Under the pieces are notes generated by a model. It was not told where the DNA came from and did not search any database. It saw only the letters and a program-made list of their open reading frames with translations. Positions 1 to 11,615 of a stretch of DNA of 64,000 bases are shown here, piece by piece. Source of the stretch: Neostapfia colusana (taxonomy: Eukaryota > Streptophyta > Magnoliopsida > Poales > Poaceae). A program made the translations under genes and the position numbers. The first letter of the stretch is position 1, and each line of letters opens with the position of its first letter. The stretch lies in the NCBI GenBank assembly GCA_030760725.1, contig JASWHV010000013.1:42628699-42692698 (forward strand), read 5' to 3'.

Positions 1-1
1 T

Positions 2-187
2 GAGGAGGCGTTCAAGAAATTGGTAAAGCACCTCACAACAGCCCCAGTGTTGGTGCAGCCCGATATGACTAAGACTTTAGATGTTTATTGCGATGCATTC
101 GACATCGGCCTTGGCTGCGTGCTTATGCAAGAAGGGCGAGTGGTCGCGTATGGATCCAGGCAGCTTCGGAATCATGAGCAGAATTAA
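2..187 (+). pseudogene. RT/RNase H fragment of a Ty3/gypsy element (family B type)
   Basis: The frame from position 2 to the stop at 185-187 gives about 61 residues matching the connection and start of RNase H of a chromovirus pol. It shows the TTAPVLVQPDM link, a YCDA core holding the first catalytic Asp of RNase H, then GLGCVLMQEG and the SRQLRNHEQN segment. It is closer to family B on the minus strand near 27.2-27.4 kb, which also has VKHLT and SRQLRNHEQN, than to family A. The fragment starts outside the window and breaks at the residues before YPTHDLE, where sequence similarity stops. Bases 188-244 match nothing else I can recognise. It is a dead remnant and lies in the opposite orientation to the B element at 24.6-36.6 kb. 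Confidence 0.85.
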
Positions 188-650
188 ATTCAGCTTCTTC
201 TAGTTTTCCCTGGCAGCCGAAGGATAAGCGAGCATGTTGCCTTCTGTAACACCCCAAAATTTTGATTCAAAACCTTAAATCATGTTAAGAGGGGAATTTA
301 AAAATTTTTGGACGTGTTGCATGTTTTGCAAAAATTCAAATTCAAACTGGAATTCAAATTAAACTCAAATCAGAAAAGAAATGGAAAAAGAAAAAGAGAA
401 AACAGAAAAAAACCGGCCAGTGGGCCGAAACCCACCAGCAGGCCCAACTTACCCCGCGCCAGCCCGCAGCCGCGTGCCCGCGCTCTCTCACACTGACAGG
501 CGGGACCCACCTATCTTCGTCTACCTCGCGCCGCGCCGAACTCCCCCGCGCCCGAATCGAAACCGATCGGGATTTCGACGTAAACCCCGCTGAGTTCTGT
601 TCGTAGCCGACGCGGACATGATCTAAACCACCCCGCCGCCCTCCCCCGTC

Positions 651-658
651 TATAAAAA
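651..658 (+). promoter_or_regulatory. TATA box of A1 5' LTR
   Basis: TATAAAAA in GTCTATAAAAACCCCGG, just downstream of a GC-rich stretch; the same motif is at the same LTR offset in all four A-type LTRs. Transcription should start about 30 bases downstream, so R plus U5 would be several kilobases long. Confidence 0.7.
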
Positions 659-2043
659 CCCCGGCCTCGTTCTGTTTTTCCCACGCGATCGCCGATTTTT
701 ACTCCGGTGAGAACCGAGACTTCTCCGGTGAATTCTGGCGGATCTAAGCTCGGAAACTCCGATCTAACTCGCTGGTCTTGATCCACTGCCTCCGGGGAAC
801 CATGCAGGTGCAGAAAACTCGGTGACTTGCGGTGTAAACACAGCGCCGACGAGCTTCGCCGTGGTTTTGCCTCGGACCTCGCCGCCGATCACCTTCCAGG
901 ACCTCCGAGCTCAAGAAAACCCCCGAGGTGAGATCCCCGACCTCCCCTCTACCGATCTATGCCATAAGATCACAGTTCTAGGCAGAATTCTCGAGGATCC
1001 GAAAGTTTCCGGCGAGATCGCCGCCTCCCGCCGCCGTGCGCCGCCGGCAGCGCCGCCCGCGCTCGATCAGAGCGACGTGGCCGCTTGTGCGCCGTTTATT
1101 TTAAATCGCACGGTAGGGTTTAAATCCCCGCGTACCGGTTCGACGTTATAATCTAAGCCGTCGGTTTAAAATCGGACGGTCCACGTCAGCCCCGCGTTAT
1201 AAAGACTGGAAATCTTACGTGCTATCCCCTGGGGTTCTCGGAAAATAAGAGCTAGCCCCGGAAACTTCTGATCTAGCCCCTGGAACTTCAGAAAATCATG
1301 TAAATTCATTTAAAAATCAGTTTTAGCCCCTGGACTTAATGAAAATTAGGAAAAACACCTCTGATAAGTATATCTAGACCCCTGGAAATTCTGAAAATAA
1401 TATTATAGACCTTGTAATGGGGTGAGTTTACCTTTTTAGCCCTGTTTAGTATTTAATTTAGGAAATTGAATATGTTGCTTGTGTTTAAAAATTAAAAGGT
1501 GGGACAAACTTATTGTCAAAATTTAATTAAAGACTTTCTCAGTATTTAGGAAACTTTGGAGTGAGATAAAAACATATTTTGGGCTGAATTGAATCTGTCT
1601 AATTTATTATTCACATTTAGGGACACATTTTTAAGCAATGAATAGTTTTAGAAAATAGGAAAATAATTGTGAAATAGTTTACATCAGAGGCAAAGGTCAA
1701 AATGTGTTATTAAATTATTTAGGACCAGAACCTATTCTGTTAGATGATGTGTATTACTAATTTCATAATAAAGAACACATTTATGTATAGGAAAATAAAT
1801 CTGAAAATATAGAAACTAGTAAATGATAAATGGAGTTTCTAGAATCCAAAGAATTCAGTTTAAGGTTGGTAGAAATTCTAAAGGCACATATGGAGAAGAA
1901 AAATACTTTTCATACATACTTGGTAGTGAAAAGGTGTAGTAATTGAATATAAGGAGTTTATTTAAATTGAAACTCATATATATAGCATGTAAGTATAAAT
2001 GTGAACACAAAAGTAGGAATCATATACATATGATTAAAAGTGT

Positions 2044-3277
2044 GAGTTTTGGCTGAAGAGAGTTCCCTTTTTAGGACATATAATCTCAGAGGGAGGAATC
2101 TCCGTAGACCCCGCTAAAATCGAGGATATCCAGAAGTGGAAGACCCCTGAAAATGTCGGGGAAGTTCAAAGCTTTTTGGGATTGGCTGGGTACTATCGAC
2201 GGTTTATTGAGGGATTCTCCAAGATCTCGAGACCTCTCACCAAACTGTTGGAGAAGGGAATCACATTCACCTGGACGCCACAGTGCGAGACGACCTTTCA
2301 GGAGCTAAAGAAGAGATTGACAACAGCCCCAGTGTTGGTTAAGCCAGATATGCAGAAGAATTTCACAGTGTACTGCGATGCCTCTGGAAACGGGTTGGGA
2401 TGTGTTCTCATGCAAGAAGGACATGTCGTGGCTTATGCATCCCGGCAGCTTCGGAAGCACGAGAAAAACTATCCTACACATGACCTAGAACTAGCCGCAG
2501 TGGTACACGCGTTGAAAATTTGGCGACACTATTTGATGGGGAAGAGGACAGAGATATATACGGATCATAAGAGTTTGAAGTACATTTTCACACAGCCAGA
2601 TCTCAACCTCAGACAAAGGAGATGGTTAGAGCTAATCAATGACTTTGATGTGGGCATCAACTATCATCCCGGGAAAGCAAACGTCGTGGCCGATGCTTTG
2701 AGTCGGAAAGTGCTGGTCAATAAGTTGAGCTTGAAGGACATGCCTGCAGAATTGAAGGACGAGGTTATAAGGCTCAATCTATGTCTAGTAAATAGTGGTG
2801 AAGCCATCGCCATGGAAGTGGACTCCACACTCGAGCGAGACATACGCGAGGGCCAAAAGAATGATGAGAAGATACAAGAGATCAGACAGCTCATCAAGGA
2901 AAATAAAGCTCCAGGTTTCAGAGAGGATGAACAAGGAACGGTGTGGCACGGGAAAAGAATCTGTGTGCCAGAAGTAAAGGAGATCCATGAATTAATTTTG
3001 AAAAAGGCTCATGATTCCGACTATTCCATTCATCCGGGGAGTACGAAGATGTACCAGGACCTCAAGAGCAGGTATTGGTGGTATGGCATGAAGCGAGATG
3101 TCGCGGAACATGTTGCCCTATGTGACACATGTCAGTTGGTGAAAGCAGAACATCAACGACCCGCGGGATTATTGCAACCACTCAAAGTGCCTGAACGGAA
3201 ATGAGAAGAAATCAGCATGGATTTCGTCGTGGGATTGCCTAGGACCCAATCAGGGTATGATTCAATATGGGTCATCA
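2044..3277 (+). pseudogene. captured pol segment (RT C-terminus, RNase H, integrase N-terminus) inside the LTR
   Basis: Reads from the end of the RT palm (EFWLKRVPFLGHIISEGG) through the thumb and RNase H (YCDASGNGLGCVL, THDLELAAVVHALK, YTDHKSLKY, ADALSRK) into the zinc-binding N-terminus of integrase (HPGSTKMYQ, CDTCQ) and the start of the catalytic core. Start and end are not codon or domain boundaries. The left join is at a shared AAGTGT (2038-2043), the right join at a shared ATT (3277-3279). A nonsense codon at 3202-3204 (KVPERK then TGA) is also present at 12774-12776 in the 3' copy but not in A1's own pol at 8.7 kb, so the two captured copies share one origin. Confidence 0.85.
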
Positions 3278-3951
3278 TTAAAGACTTTCTCAGTATTTAG
3301 GAAACTTTGGAGTGAGATAAAAACATATTTTGGGCTGAATTGAATCTGTCTAATTTATTATTCACATTTAGGGACACATTTTTAAGCAATGAATAGTTTT
3401 AGAAAATAGGAAAATAATTGTGAAATAGTTTACATCAGAGGCAAAGGTCAAAATATGTTATTAAATTATTTAGGACCAGAACCTATTCTGTTAGATGATG
3501 TGTATTACTAATTTCATAATAAAGAACACATTTATGTATAGGAAAATAAATCTGAAAATATAGAAACTAGTAAATGATAAATGGAGTTTCTAGAATCCAA
3601 AGAATTCAGTTTAAGGTTGGTAGAAATTCTAAAGGCACATATGGAGAAGAAAAATACTTTTCATACATACTTGGTAGTGAAAAGGTGTAGTAATTGAATA
3701 TAAGGAGTTTATTTAAATTGAAACTCATATATATAGCATGTAAGTATAAATGTGAACACAAAAGTAGGAATCATATACATATGATTAAAAGTGTATGCAA
3801 AACACAAATCAACACACATAGAGTAACCACAACACATATAATGGTGAATGACTTTCATAAATGTGAATGTGTGGTTTGTATGAAGTGGAAGTGTGAACTA
3901 TGTCTTATGGATTGTTGTTTTTCTTTTGCTATGTGTGATGGTATGATGTAG

Positions 3952-4020
3952 AACCTGCTCAAGAGCAAGTTATTCCTTTCCAAGATCAGGACTACCCATT
4001 TCAAGAGCAGCAAGAAGGAG
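3952..4020 (+). other. candidate LTR exon 1 (A1)
   Basis: 69 bases rich in CAA/GAG/CAG between a 3' splice site (GATGTAG|AAC) and a GC-type donor (GGAG|GCAAGT at 4021). Frame 3 of the exon reads PAQEQ...FQEQQEG. Same exon at 15828-15896 and on the minus strand at 22575-22643. Confidence 0.5.
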
Positions 4021-5033
4021 GCAAGTGTCCTTGACCACTTTGATCCTATGCTAGGATGTGTAGCTAGAATTATTTGCATTGTCAATTGAAATATGAAACC
4101 CATGATAGGAAGTTTCCCTAGAATTGCATTACCTTGTTTCCTTGTAGCTTGGGTTGGGATTTATTTTATCATGTTATTCATTATTATGCATACGCTTAGC
4201 CATGCTTAGAATGGGATATTTGGGATATGAGATCATCCGTTTATTTTACCATACTCTTGAATGAGATATTGTGAGTTACGTAGAGGTAGGGATCAAGGCA
4301 AGTTGGATGTTTTGGTTGTGTGCTGGGTGCACGAGACTCGGGTTTGTGTTTTGTACTTGCCTGGATCCTAAGGACCGGTTCATGGAGCATGTAACCTGGA
4401 TTTACAGTGCCAACCACATGCTGAGATGGGGCAGCTTGGCCAATTAATTAGGTGTATCCCCGGCGTAGTATGGGTGTGTTGTACTATATGAACCGCAAGG
4501 CTCAAGAGGGGGCCACTGCAGCGGGGTTGGAGCCTCTTGTATGCTGTTAGGGGTGAAACCTCAGTGGGCCCACGCTCGTCGGGAATCCCTTTGTAAAGGC
4601 TTCGTAGTGATCTCCTGGCTACACACCTGGGAAGTGTGAATGTGGTTCATAGTCACTGGCATAATGGAGGTTCTTTTAGTCCACCCGGCAACGGGGGATG
4701 AAATCACTACATGTGGGTACAGTGGTACAAACTCTGCAGAGTCAAAACTGTCATGACAGCCGTGCTCACGGTCAAGAGCGGCTTGGACTTATTCATGATT
4801 AGAGGATTGATGGTTTTAGAAGTTGTGGATGTTAAGCGGGGAGCTTAACATTGGAAATGATGTTATGGTTATTGAATTATGATGTTGGGATGGGAGTTTG
4901 GGACCATTTCATATGTGTAGTAATGTAGGTTCTTAAAAAGCTAAGGTGATAGGAATTAATTGCATAGTGCTTTAACCATGAGTTCAACCTCTCCTTGTTC
5001 TAGCCATGCATGATATAATTTTCCCACACTTGC

Positions 5034-5052
5034 TGAGTACCATTGGTACTCA
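5034..5052 (+). promoter_or_regulatory. conserved LTR hairpin (A1)
   Basis: TGAGTACC-ATT-GGTACTCA, a perfect 8-base inverted repeat flanked by CTTGC on both sides, about 36 bases before the exon 2 acceptor. Related hairpins occur in all chromovirus families of this window. Confidence 0.7.
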
Positions 5053-5088
5053 ACCTTGCATATTTTGTTGGTTTATATTGCTGCTCAG

Positions 5089-5147
5089 TTCAAGATAATG
5101 AGGTGGTGTATAATGACCAAGACTTTGGACCCGAAGAAGGTTTCTAG
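5089..5147 (+). other. candidate LTR exon 2 (A1) with stop codon
   Basis: Follows CTGCTCAG; the frame joined in phase 1 from exon 1 continues as QDNEVVYNDQDFGPEEGF and stops at TAG 5145-5147, upstream of the LTR end. Confidence 0.5.
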
Positions 5148-5398
5148 GTTCATGGAGACCCCCGGGCAACGCCTGTGACGGAGCCTTCAAGAATAATATT
5201 CCGCTGCTAGTTTATTTACTTGTGATGAACTTATTATTGTCCATCGAGACATTTACTATGTAAGACTTACTTATATTCGACACCTGGCTTGTAATAAATG
5301 ATGCTTCACTATTTGTCATCACATGTATGAGAAAATGATCCTGGCATACATGTGATATTCACTTGGTCGTTCTTCGGAAAAACCGGGTGTGACAGAGG

Positions 5399-5415
5399 TG
5401 GTATCAGAGCCAAGG
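5399..5415 (+). other. primer binding site, tRNA-iMet (A1)
   Basis: TGGTATCAGAGCCAAGG, complementary to the 3' end of plant initiator tRNA-Met, four bases after the LTR end at 5394. About 200 bases of leader without a gene follow, up to the accessory ORF. Confidence 0.9.
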
Positions 5416-5611
5416 TTGCCCGTAGGAACGTGGACCTAGGTAGAAATGGACGTATTTAAGGGCCCTATTTTCTTAAAAACTATTTTCCAAGGTGTGGGTT
5501 GAAAAGCGTTATTTAAGGAGTCATTTTCTTCATCTTACCCCAACTTTCATTCAAAATAGGATTTTTGTTTGAGAGTTTATCTAACCTAATTTTAAATTCT
5601 TTTTGTTTTAG

Positions 5612-6390
5612 ATGGTTCGCATGATTCGTACCGCTCGCAAGTCCACAGGAGGGAGAGTTCCCGTAGTTGCCCTTGCCGAGAGAGAGGAGAGCCGTCCGGT
5701 GACGTACCTTTCCTACGGATTGGCAGTAGGAGGCTTATTGCGCCGTCTTCGGCGTATGCTCGAAGCCGCCGGTAACACGGGCAAGCTAGTTATCCACTAT
5801 AACTCCACCAGGACCATCCGTGAGAAGAGGGAAGAATGGAGTTCAGATATGAGGATTATACACGAAAATCAGCTGCTTAAGATTCACCACTCTCCAGCTT
5901 GTCGGGCAACACAGGTCGATGCGGAGAAAGATGTCACCTGGGAGGCCATCACCTGCCAGAGTCACATCTATCGTCGCCACTTGGAAAAACGGAGTACATG
6001 TATGTCCTCCAGCGTGAGAGTGGTACCACGGAGTACAAGTACCCGCCAGTGCAGCAAGGGACTTCCCATGAGCACATGGACTTGTGCTTGGAGGACGCTG
6101 CTATGCTCAGCACTCGGCTGCAGGAGTGTCAACAAGAGCTTCAGGATGTCCGGGACACCCTGAAGGAAACGGAGGCGTTGCTGCGAGCCTTCTTAAAGGC
6201 GAGAGAAAGAGGAGATGGGAATGAACTGTGTGTCACCGTGAATGATACATGGACTCCTGACTCCCCAGATCGCCGAGCGATCAGGCGTCGTCGCACTTCT
6301 CCACCAGCAGCCTCCCCACCCAAAGAAGAGTCAGAAGGCAGCCGAAATGATGAGGAAGATCCCGAGGAGCCAGCTCAAGAAAACGAGTAG
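5612..6390 (+). pseudogene. accessory ORF between PBS and gag, frameshifted copy; H3-tail-like N-terminus
   Basis: Starts at an ATG directly after a polypyrimidine tract and AG (TTTTTGTTTTAG|ATG). The N-terminus reads MVRMIRTARKSTGGRVPV; TARKSTGG equals histone H3 residues 6-13 at the same distance from the start. The frame is open to 6163 but leaves the ancestral frame near 5985, where a one-base difference from the intact copy at 20177-20956 shifts it. The true C-terminal half continues in another frame to the stop at 6388-6390, with a coiled-coil-like stretch (LEDAAMLSTRLQECQQELQD), an RRRR basic patch and an acidic tail (NDEEDPEEPAQENE). Function unknown; see the intact copy. The frameshift makes this copy a pseudogene, though a truncated product with the H3-like tail could still be made. 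Confidence 0.75.
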
Positions 6391-6588
6391 TGTAGAGTCC
6401 CTCCCTTAGTTAGCAAGATGTCGAATAGGCGAGTCGTTAAGTTAAGTTAATGGTGTGATAATGCTTGGTGTGTGACGTGAGTTTTGGAAGCCATGAGCAA
6501 TTGTCCACAGCCTCGTCTTTAGATTGTTTTGCTTTGGTATGTGAACCCACATGAAATAATATTGCATTTTTTTGTGTGAGAAATGAAC

Positions 6589-9500
6589 CATATGCTAGCC
6601 GTAAACTCTCCGGGTGGAGAAATAAGGACAAGATAAGTGTGTCCCAAAGTGAACCTAGACATTAATGGGGTAGTGTTTACTGCTAACCTCATAGTGATAG
6701 ATTCCCAAGGGATAGATATTATTTTGGGCATGGATCGGTTGACCAAACATAAGGGAATCATTCATTGTTCGACCAGGACGGTGGAACTAACTCACCCTAG
6801 TGGCACAAGAGTAAAGTTCATAACAATACACGAGCCTAGGAGGGACATTAAATTAAATCAAGTTGAGGTGAAAGTTGAGGAAATCAGGACCATCCGGGAA
6901 TATCCAGATGTTTTTCCGGAAGAATTGCCAGGTATGCCTCCCGATCGTGAAGTGGAATTCGCAATTGAGCTAGTGCCTGGAACAGCCCCGATATACAAGA
7001 GACCTTATCGGATGGACTCCAAGCAGCTGGAAGAACTCAAGGATCATTTGAGAGAATTGACGGAGAAGGGGTATATTCGCCCTAGTTCCTCACCATGGGG
7101 AGCTCCGGTGATATTTGTGCCCAAGAAAGAGGGAACCCAAAGGTTATGCGTGGATTACCGTGCTTTGAATGAGGTAACCATCAAGAACAAGTACCCATTG
7201 CCTCGCATTGAAGACTTGTTTGATCAGTTGAGGTGATCTTGTGTGTTCTCGAAAATTGATCTCAGATCGGGATACCACCAACTCAAGATAAGGCAATCTG
7301 ATATTCCCAAGACAGCTTTCGTATCTCGGTACGGACTGTATGAATACACTGTCATGCCTTTCGGGCTAACGAATGCCCCGGCATACTTCATGTATCTCAT
7401 GAACAAGGTATTCATGGAATATCTGGACAAATTTGTGGTGGTTTTCATAGATGACATTCTCGTCTTCTCCAAAGATGAGGAAGAACATGAGAAACATCTA
7501 AGGTTGGTGTTGCAGAGGCTGAGAGAACACCAACTATATGCCAAGTTGAGCAAGTGTGAGTTTTGGCTGTAGAGAGTTCCCTTTTTAGGACATATAATCT
7601 CGGAGGGAGGAATCTCCGTAGATCCCGCCAAAATCGAGGATATCCAGAAGTGGAAGACCCCTGAAAATGTCGGGGAAGTTCGAAGCTTTTTAGGATTGGC
7701 TGGGTACTATCGACGGTTTATTGAGTGATTCTCCAAGATCTCGAGACCTCTCACCAAACTGTTGGAGAAGGGAATCACATTCACCTAGACGCCACAGTGC
7801 GAGACAAGCTTTCAGGAGCTAAAAAAGAGATTGACAACAGCCCCAGTGTTGGTTATGCCAGATATGCAGAAGAATTTCACAGTGTACTGTGATGCCTCTG
7901 GAAACGGGTTGGGATGTGTTCTCATGCAAGAAGGACATGTCATGGCTTATGCATCCCGGCAGCTTCGGAAGCACGAGAGAAACTATCCTACACATGACCT
8001 AGAACTAGCCGCAGTGGTACACGCGTTGAAAATTTGGCGACACTATTTGATGGGGAAGAGGACAGAGATATACACGGATCGTAAGAGTTTGAAGTACATT
8101 TTCACACAGCCAGATCTCAACCTCAGACAAAGGAGATGGTTAGAGCTAATCAATGACTTTGATGTGGGCATCAACTATCATCCTGCGAAAGCAAACGTAG
8201 TGGACGATGCTTTGAGTCGGAAAGTGCAGGTCAATAAGTTGAGCTTGAAGGACATGCCTGCAGAATTGAAGGACGTGGTTATAAGGCTCAATCTATGTCT
8301 AGTAAATAGTGGTGAAGCCATCACCATGGAAGTGGACTACACACTCGAGCGAGACATACGCGAGGGCCAAAAGAATGATGAGAAGATACAAGAGATCAGA
8401 CAGCTCATCAAGGAAAATAAAGCTCTTGGTTTTAGAGAGGATGAACAAGGAACGGTGTGGCACGGGAAAAGAATCTGTGTGCCAGAAGTAAATGAGATCC
8501 GTGAATTGATTTTGAAGGAGGCTCATGATTCCGACTATTCCATTCATCCTGGGAGTACGAAGATGTACCAGGACCTCAAGAGCAGGTATTGGTGGTATGG
8601 CATGAAGCGAGATGTCGCGGAACATGTTGCCCTATGTGACACATGTCAGTTGGTAAAAACAGAACATCAATGACCCACGGGATTATTGCAACCACTCAAA
8701 GTGCCTGAATGGAAATGGGAAGAAATCAGCATGGATTTCATCGTGGGATTGCCTAGGACCCAATCCGGATATGATTCAATATGGGTCATCATTGATAGGC
8801 TAACCAAAGTAGCTCACTTCATCCCCGTGAAGGAAAGCTACAGCGGATCCAAATTGGCAGAGTTGTACATGTCAAGGATCGTGTGTTACCATGGAGTGCC
8901 AAAGAAGATAGTGTCGGATCGAGGGACACAGTTCACCTCAAGATTCTGGCAGAAGTTGCACGAAACCATGGGAACCCATCTGAACTTTAGTTCTGCCTAT
9001 CATCCCCAAACTGATGGGCAGACGGAGAGAACCAATCAGATCCTTGAAGATATGCTAAGGGCATGTGCACTCAAAAACAATAGGAGTTGGGACAAGAACT
9101 TACCGTATGCGGAGTTTTCCTATAACAACAGCTATCAAGCTAGTATGAAGATGTCACCGTTTGAAGCTTTGTATGGGAGGAAGTGCAGAACTCCCCTATT
9201 TTGGAACCAAACAGGAGAAAGTAAAGTGTTTGGTCCAGAAGTGCTACATGAAGCCGAGGCGAAGGTGAGGGAGATTCGCAACAACTTGAGGATAGCACAG
9301 ACACGCCAAAAGAGTTATGCTGATGTACGAAGAAGAGAGCTCATTTTCAATGTGGGAGACTATGTTTATCTCAAGGTGTCCCCTATCAGAGGACTTCGTC
9401 GGTTCAAGGTGAAAGGGAAGTTGTCACCTCAATACATCGGACCCTTTCAAGTTTTGGAAAGGAAAGGCGAAGTGGCTTATCAACTAGAGTTACCGGTTCA

Positions 9501-9771
9501 TCTATCGTATGTGCACGATGTATTCCATGTGTCACAACTCAAGAAATGTCTGAGGACGCCTGAAGAGGTGTTACCCATGAATGAAGTGGATGTAGCTGAG
9601 GATTTGTCTTATGCCGAGCAACCATACAAGATTTTGGAGACAATAGAACGCCTCACCAGAAATAAAAGAATCCGGATGTGCAAGGTGCAGTGGAAGCATC
9701 ACTCATAAGAGGAAGCCACCTAGGAGCGGGAAGATGAGCTCAAGGCACAATTTCCGGAATTGTTTTCTTAG
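6589..9771 (+). pseudogene. A1 pol: protease C-terminus, RT, RNase H, integrase with chromodomain (several stops)
   Basis: Gag and the protease active site are missing: leader sequence joins protease sequence at 6582-6588, at a shared ATGAACC/ATGAATC. The frame then shows the protease C-terminus (IIDLGMD-like region), RT with PSSSPWGAPVIFVPKK, LCVDYRALN and the FIDD catalytic box, RNase H (YCDASG, YTDRKS), integrase zinc domain and DDE core (MDFIVG, SDRGTQF, TDGQTERTNQ), and a chromodomain-like end (ATxEREDELKAQFPELFS). In-frame stops are at 7234-7236, 7570-7572, about 7726, about 7787, 8671-8673, 9706-9708 and 9721-9723. Some (CGA to TGA, TGG to TAG) fit cytosine deamination. Non-functional. 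Confidence 0.85.
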
Positions 9772-9798
9772 AAACACCAATCTCGAGGACGAGGTTTC

Positions 9799-9816
9799 TT
9801 TTAAGGGGGGTAGAGC
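9799..9816 (+). other. polypurine tract before the A1 3' LTR
   Basis: TTAAGGGGGGTAGAGC immediately upstream of TGTAACACCCC at 9817; start point of plus-strand synthesis in this family. Confidence 0.85.
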
Positions 9817-11615
9817 TGTAACACCCCAAAATTTTGATTCAAAACCTTAAATCATGTTAAGAGGGGAATTTAAAAATTTTTGGACGTGCTGCATGTTTTG
9901 CAAAAATTCAAATTCAAACTGGAATTCAAATTAAACTCAAATCAGAAAAGAAATGGAAAATGAAAAAGAGAAAACAGAAAAAAACCGGCCAGTGGGCCGA
10001 AACCCACCAGCAGGCCCAACTTACCCCGCGCCAGCCCGCAGCCGCGCGCCCGCGCTCTCTCACACTGACAGGCGGGACCCACCTATCTTCGTCTACCTCG
10101 CGCCGCGCCGAACTCCCCCGCGCCCGAATCGAAACCGATCGGGATTTCGACGTAAACCCCACTGAATTCTGTTCGTAGCCGACGCGGACATGATCTAAAC
10201 CACCCCGCCGCCCTCCCCCGTCTATAAAAACCCCGGCCTCGTTCTGTTTTTCCCACGCGATCGCCGATTTTTACTCCGGTGAGAACCGAGACTTCTCCGG
10301 TGAATTCTGGCCGATCTAAGCTCGGAAACTCCGATCTAACTCGCTGGTCTTGATCCACCGCCTCCGGGGAACCTTGCAGGTGCAGAAAACTCGGTGACTT
10401 GCGGTGTAAACACAGCGCCGACGAGCTTCGCCGTGGTTTTGCCTCGGACCTCGCCGCCGATCACCTTCCAGGACCTCCGAGCTCAAGAAAACCCCCGAGG
10501 TGAGATCCCCGACCTCCCCTCTACCGATCTATGCCATAAGATCACAGTTCTAGGCAGAATTCTCGAGGATCCGAAAGTTTCCGGCGAGATCGACGCCTCC
10601 CGCCGCCATGCGCCGCCGGCAGCGCCGCCCGCGCTCGATCAGAGCGACGTGGCCGCTTGTGCGCCGTTTATTTTAAATCGCACGGTAGGGTTTAAATCCC
10701 CGCGTACCGCTTCGACGTTATAATCTCAGCCGTCGGTTTAAAATCGGACGGTCCACGTCAGCCCCGCGTTATAAAGACTGGAAATCTTACGTGCTACCCC
10801 CTGGGGTTCTCGGGAAATAAGAGCTAGCCCCGGAAACTTCTGATCTAGCCCCTGGAAATTCAGAAAATCATGTAAATTCATTTAAAAATCAGTTTTAGCC
10901 CCTGGACTTAATGAAAATTAGGAAAAACACCTCTGATAAGTATAGCTAGACCCCTGGAAATTCTGAAAATAATATTATAGACCCTAAAATGGGGTGAGTT
11001 TACCTTTTTAGCCCTGTTTAGTATTTAATTTAGGAAATTGAATATGTTGCTTGTGTTTAAAAATTAAAAGGTGGGACAAACATATTGTCAAAATTTAATT
11101 AAAGACTTTCTCAGTATTTAGGAAACTTTGGAGTGAGATAAAAACATATTTTGGGCTGAATTGAATCTGTCTAATTTATTATTCACATTTAGGGACACAT
11201 TTTTAAGCAATGAATAGTTTTAGAAAATAGGAAAATAATTGTCAAATAGTTTACATCAGAGGCAAAGGTCAAAATGTGTTATTAAATTATTTAGGACCAG
11301 AACCTATTCTGTTAGATGATGTGTATTACTAATTTCATAATAAAGAACACATTTATGTATACGAAAATAAATCTGAAAATATAGAAACTAGTAAATGATA
11401 AATGGAGTTTCTAGAATCCAAAGAATTCAGTTTAAGGTTGGTAGAAATTCTAAAGGCACATATGGAGAAGAAAAATACTTTTCATACATACTTGGTAGTG
11501 AAAAGGTGTAGTAATTGAATATAAGGAGTTTATTTAAATTGAAACTCATATATATAGCATGTAAGTATAAATGTGAACACAAAAGTAGGAATCATATACA
11601 TATGATTAAAAGTGT
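9817..11615 (+). repeat. 3' LTR of A1, left part, fused into pol
   Basis: Identical in layout to 245-2043 (offset 9572, only scattered differences). LTR sequence stops at the AAGTGT join (11610-11615) and continues as pol. It holds the GC-rich block (about 9980-10720), the first-exon donor GAG|GTGAG at 10500 and AT-rich sequence; I see no gene in it. Confidence 0.85.
10223..10230 (+). promoter_or_regulatory. TATA box of A1 3' LTR
   Basis: TATAAAAA in the same context as at 651-658. Confidence 0.7.

Larger units (their letters stand above)
245..5394 (+). repeat. 5' LTR of A1, with captured pol segment
   Basis: Begins TGTAACACCCC, ends TGTGACA. A normal family-A LTR here is about 3.43 kb (13874-17297, 21171-24598); this one is 5.15 kb. 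LTR sequence runs to about 2040, pol occupies 2044-3277, and LTR resumes at 3278, repeating LTR bases already present at 1530-2040 (a ~513-base direct repeat). The LTR carries a TATA box, a GC-rich segment 400-1150, an AT-rich segment, two candidate exons and a hairpin, listed separately. Confidence 0.85.

Noticed and set aside
822..1151. 109-codon open frame in all four family-A LTRs (also 10394-10723, 14455-14784, 23688-24017 minus) as a stand-alone gene
   Set aside because: No ATG, very GC-rich, copies are too similar for openness to be informative, and the candidate donor GAG|GTGAG lies inside it. Kept only as part of the spliced-leader idea.
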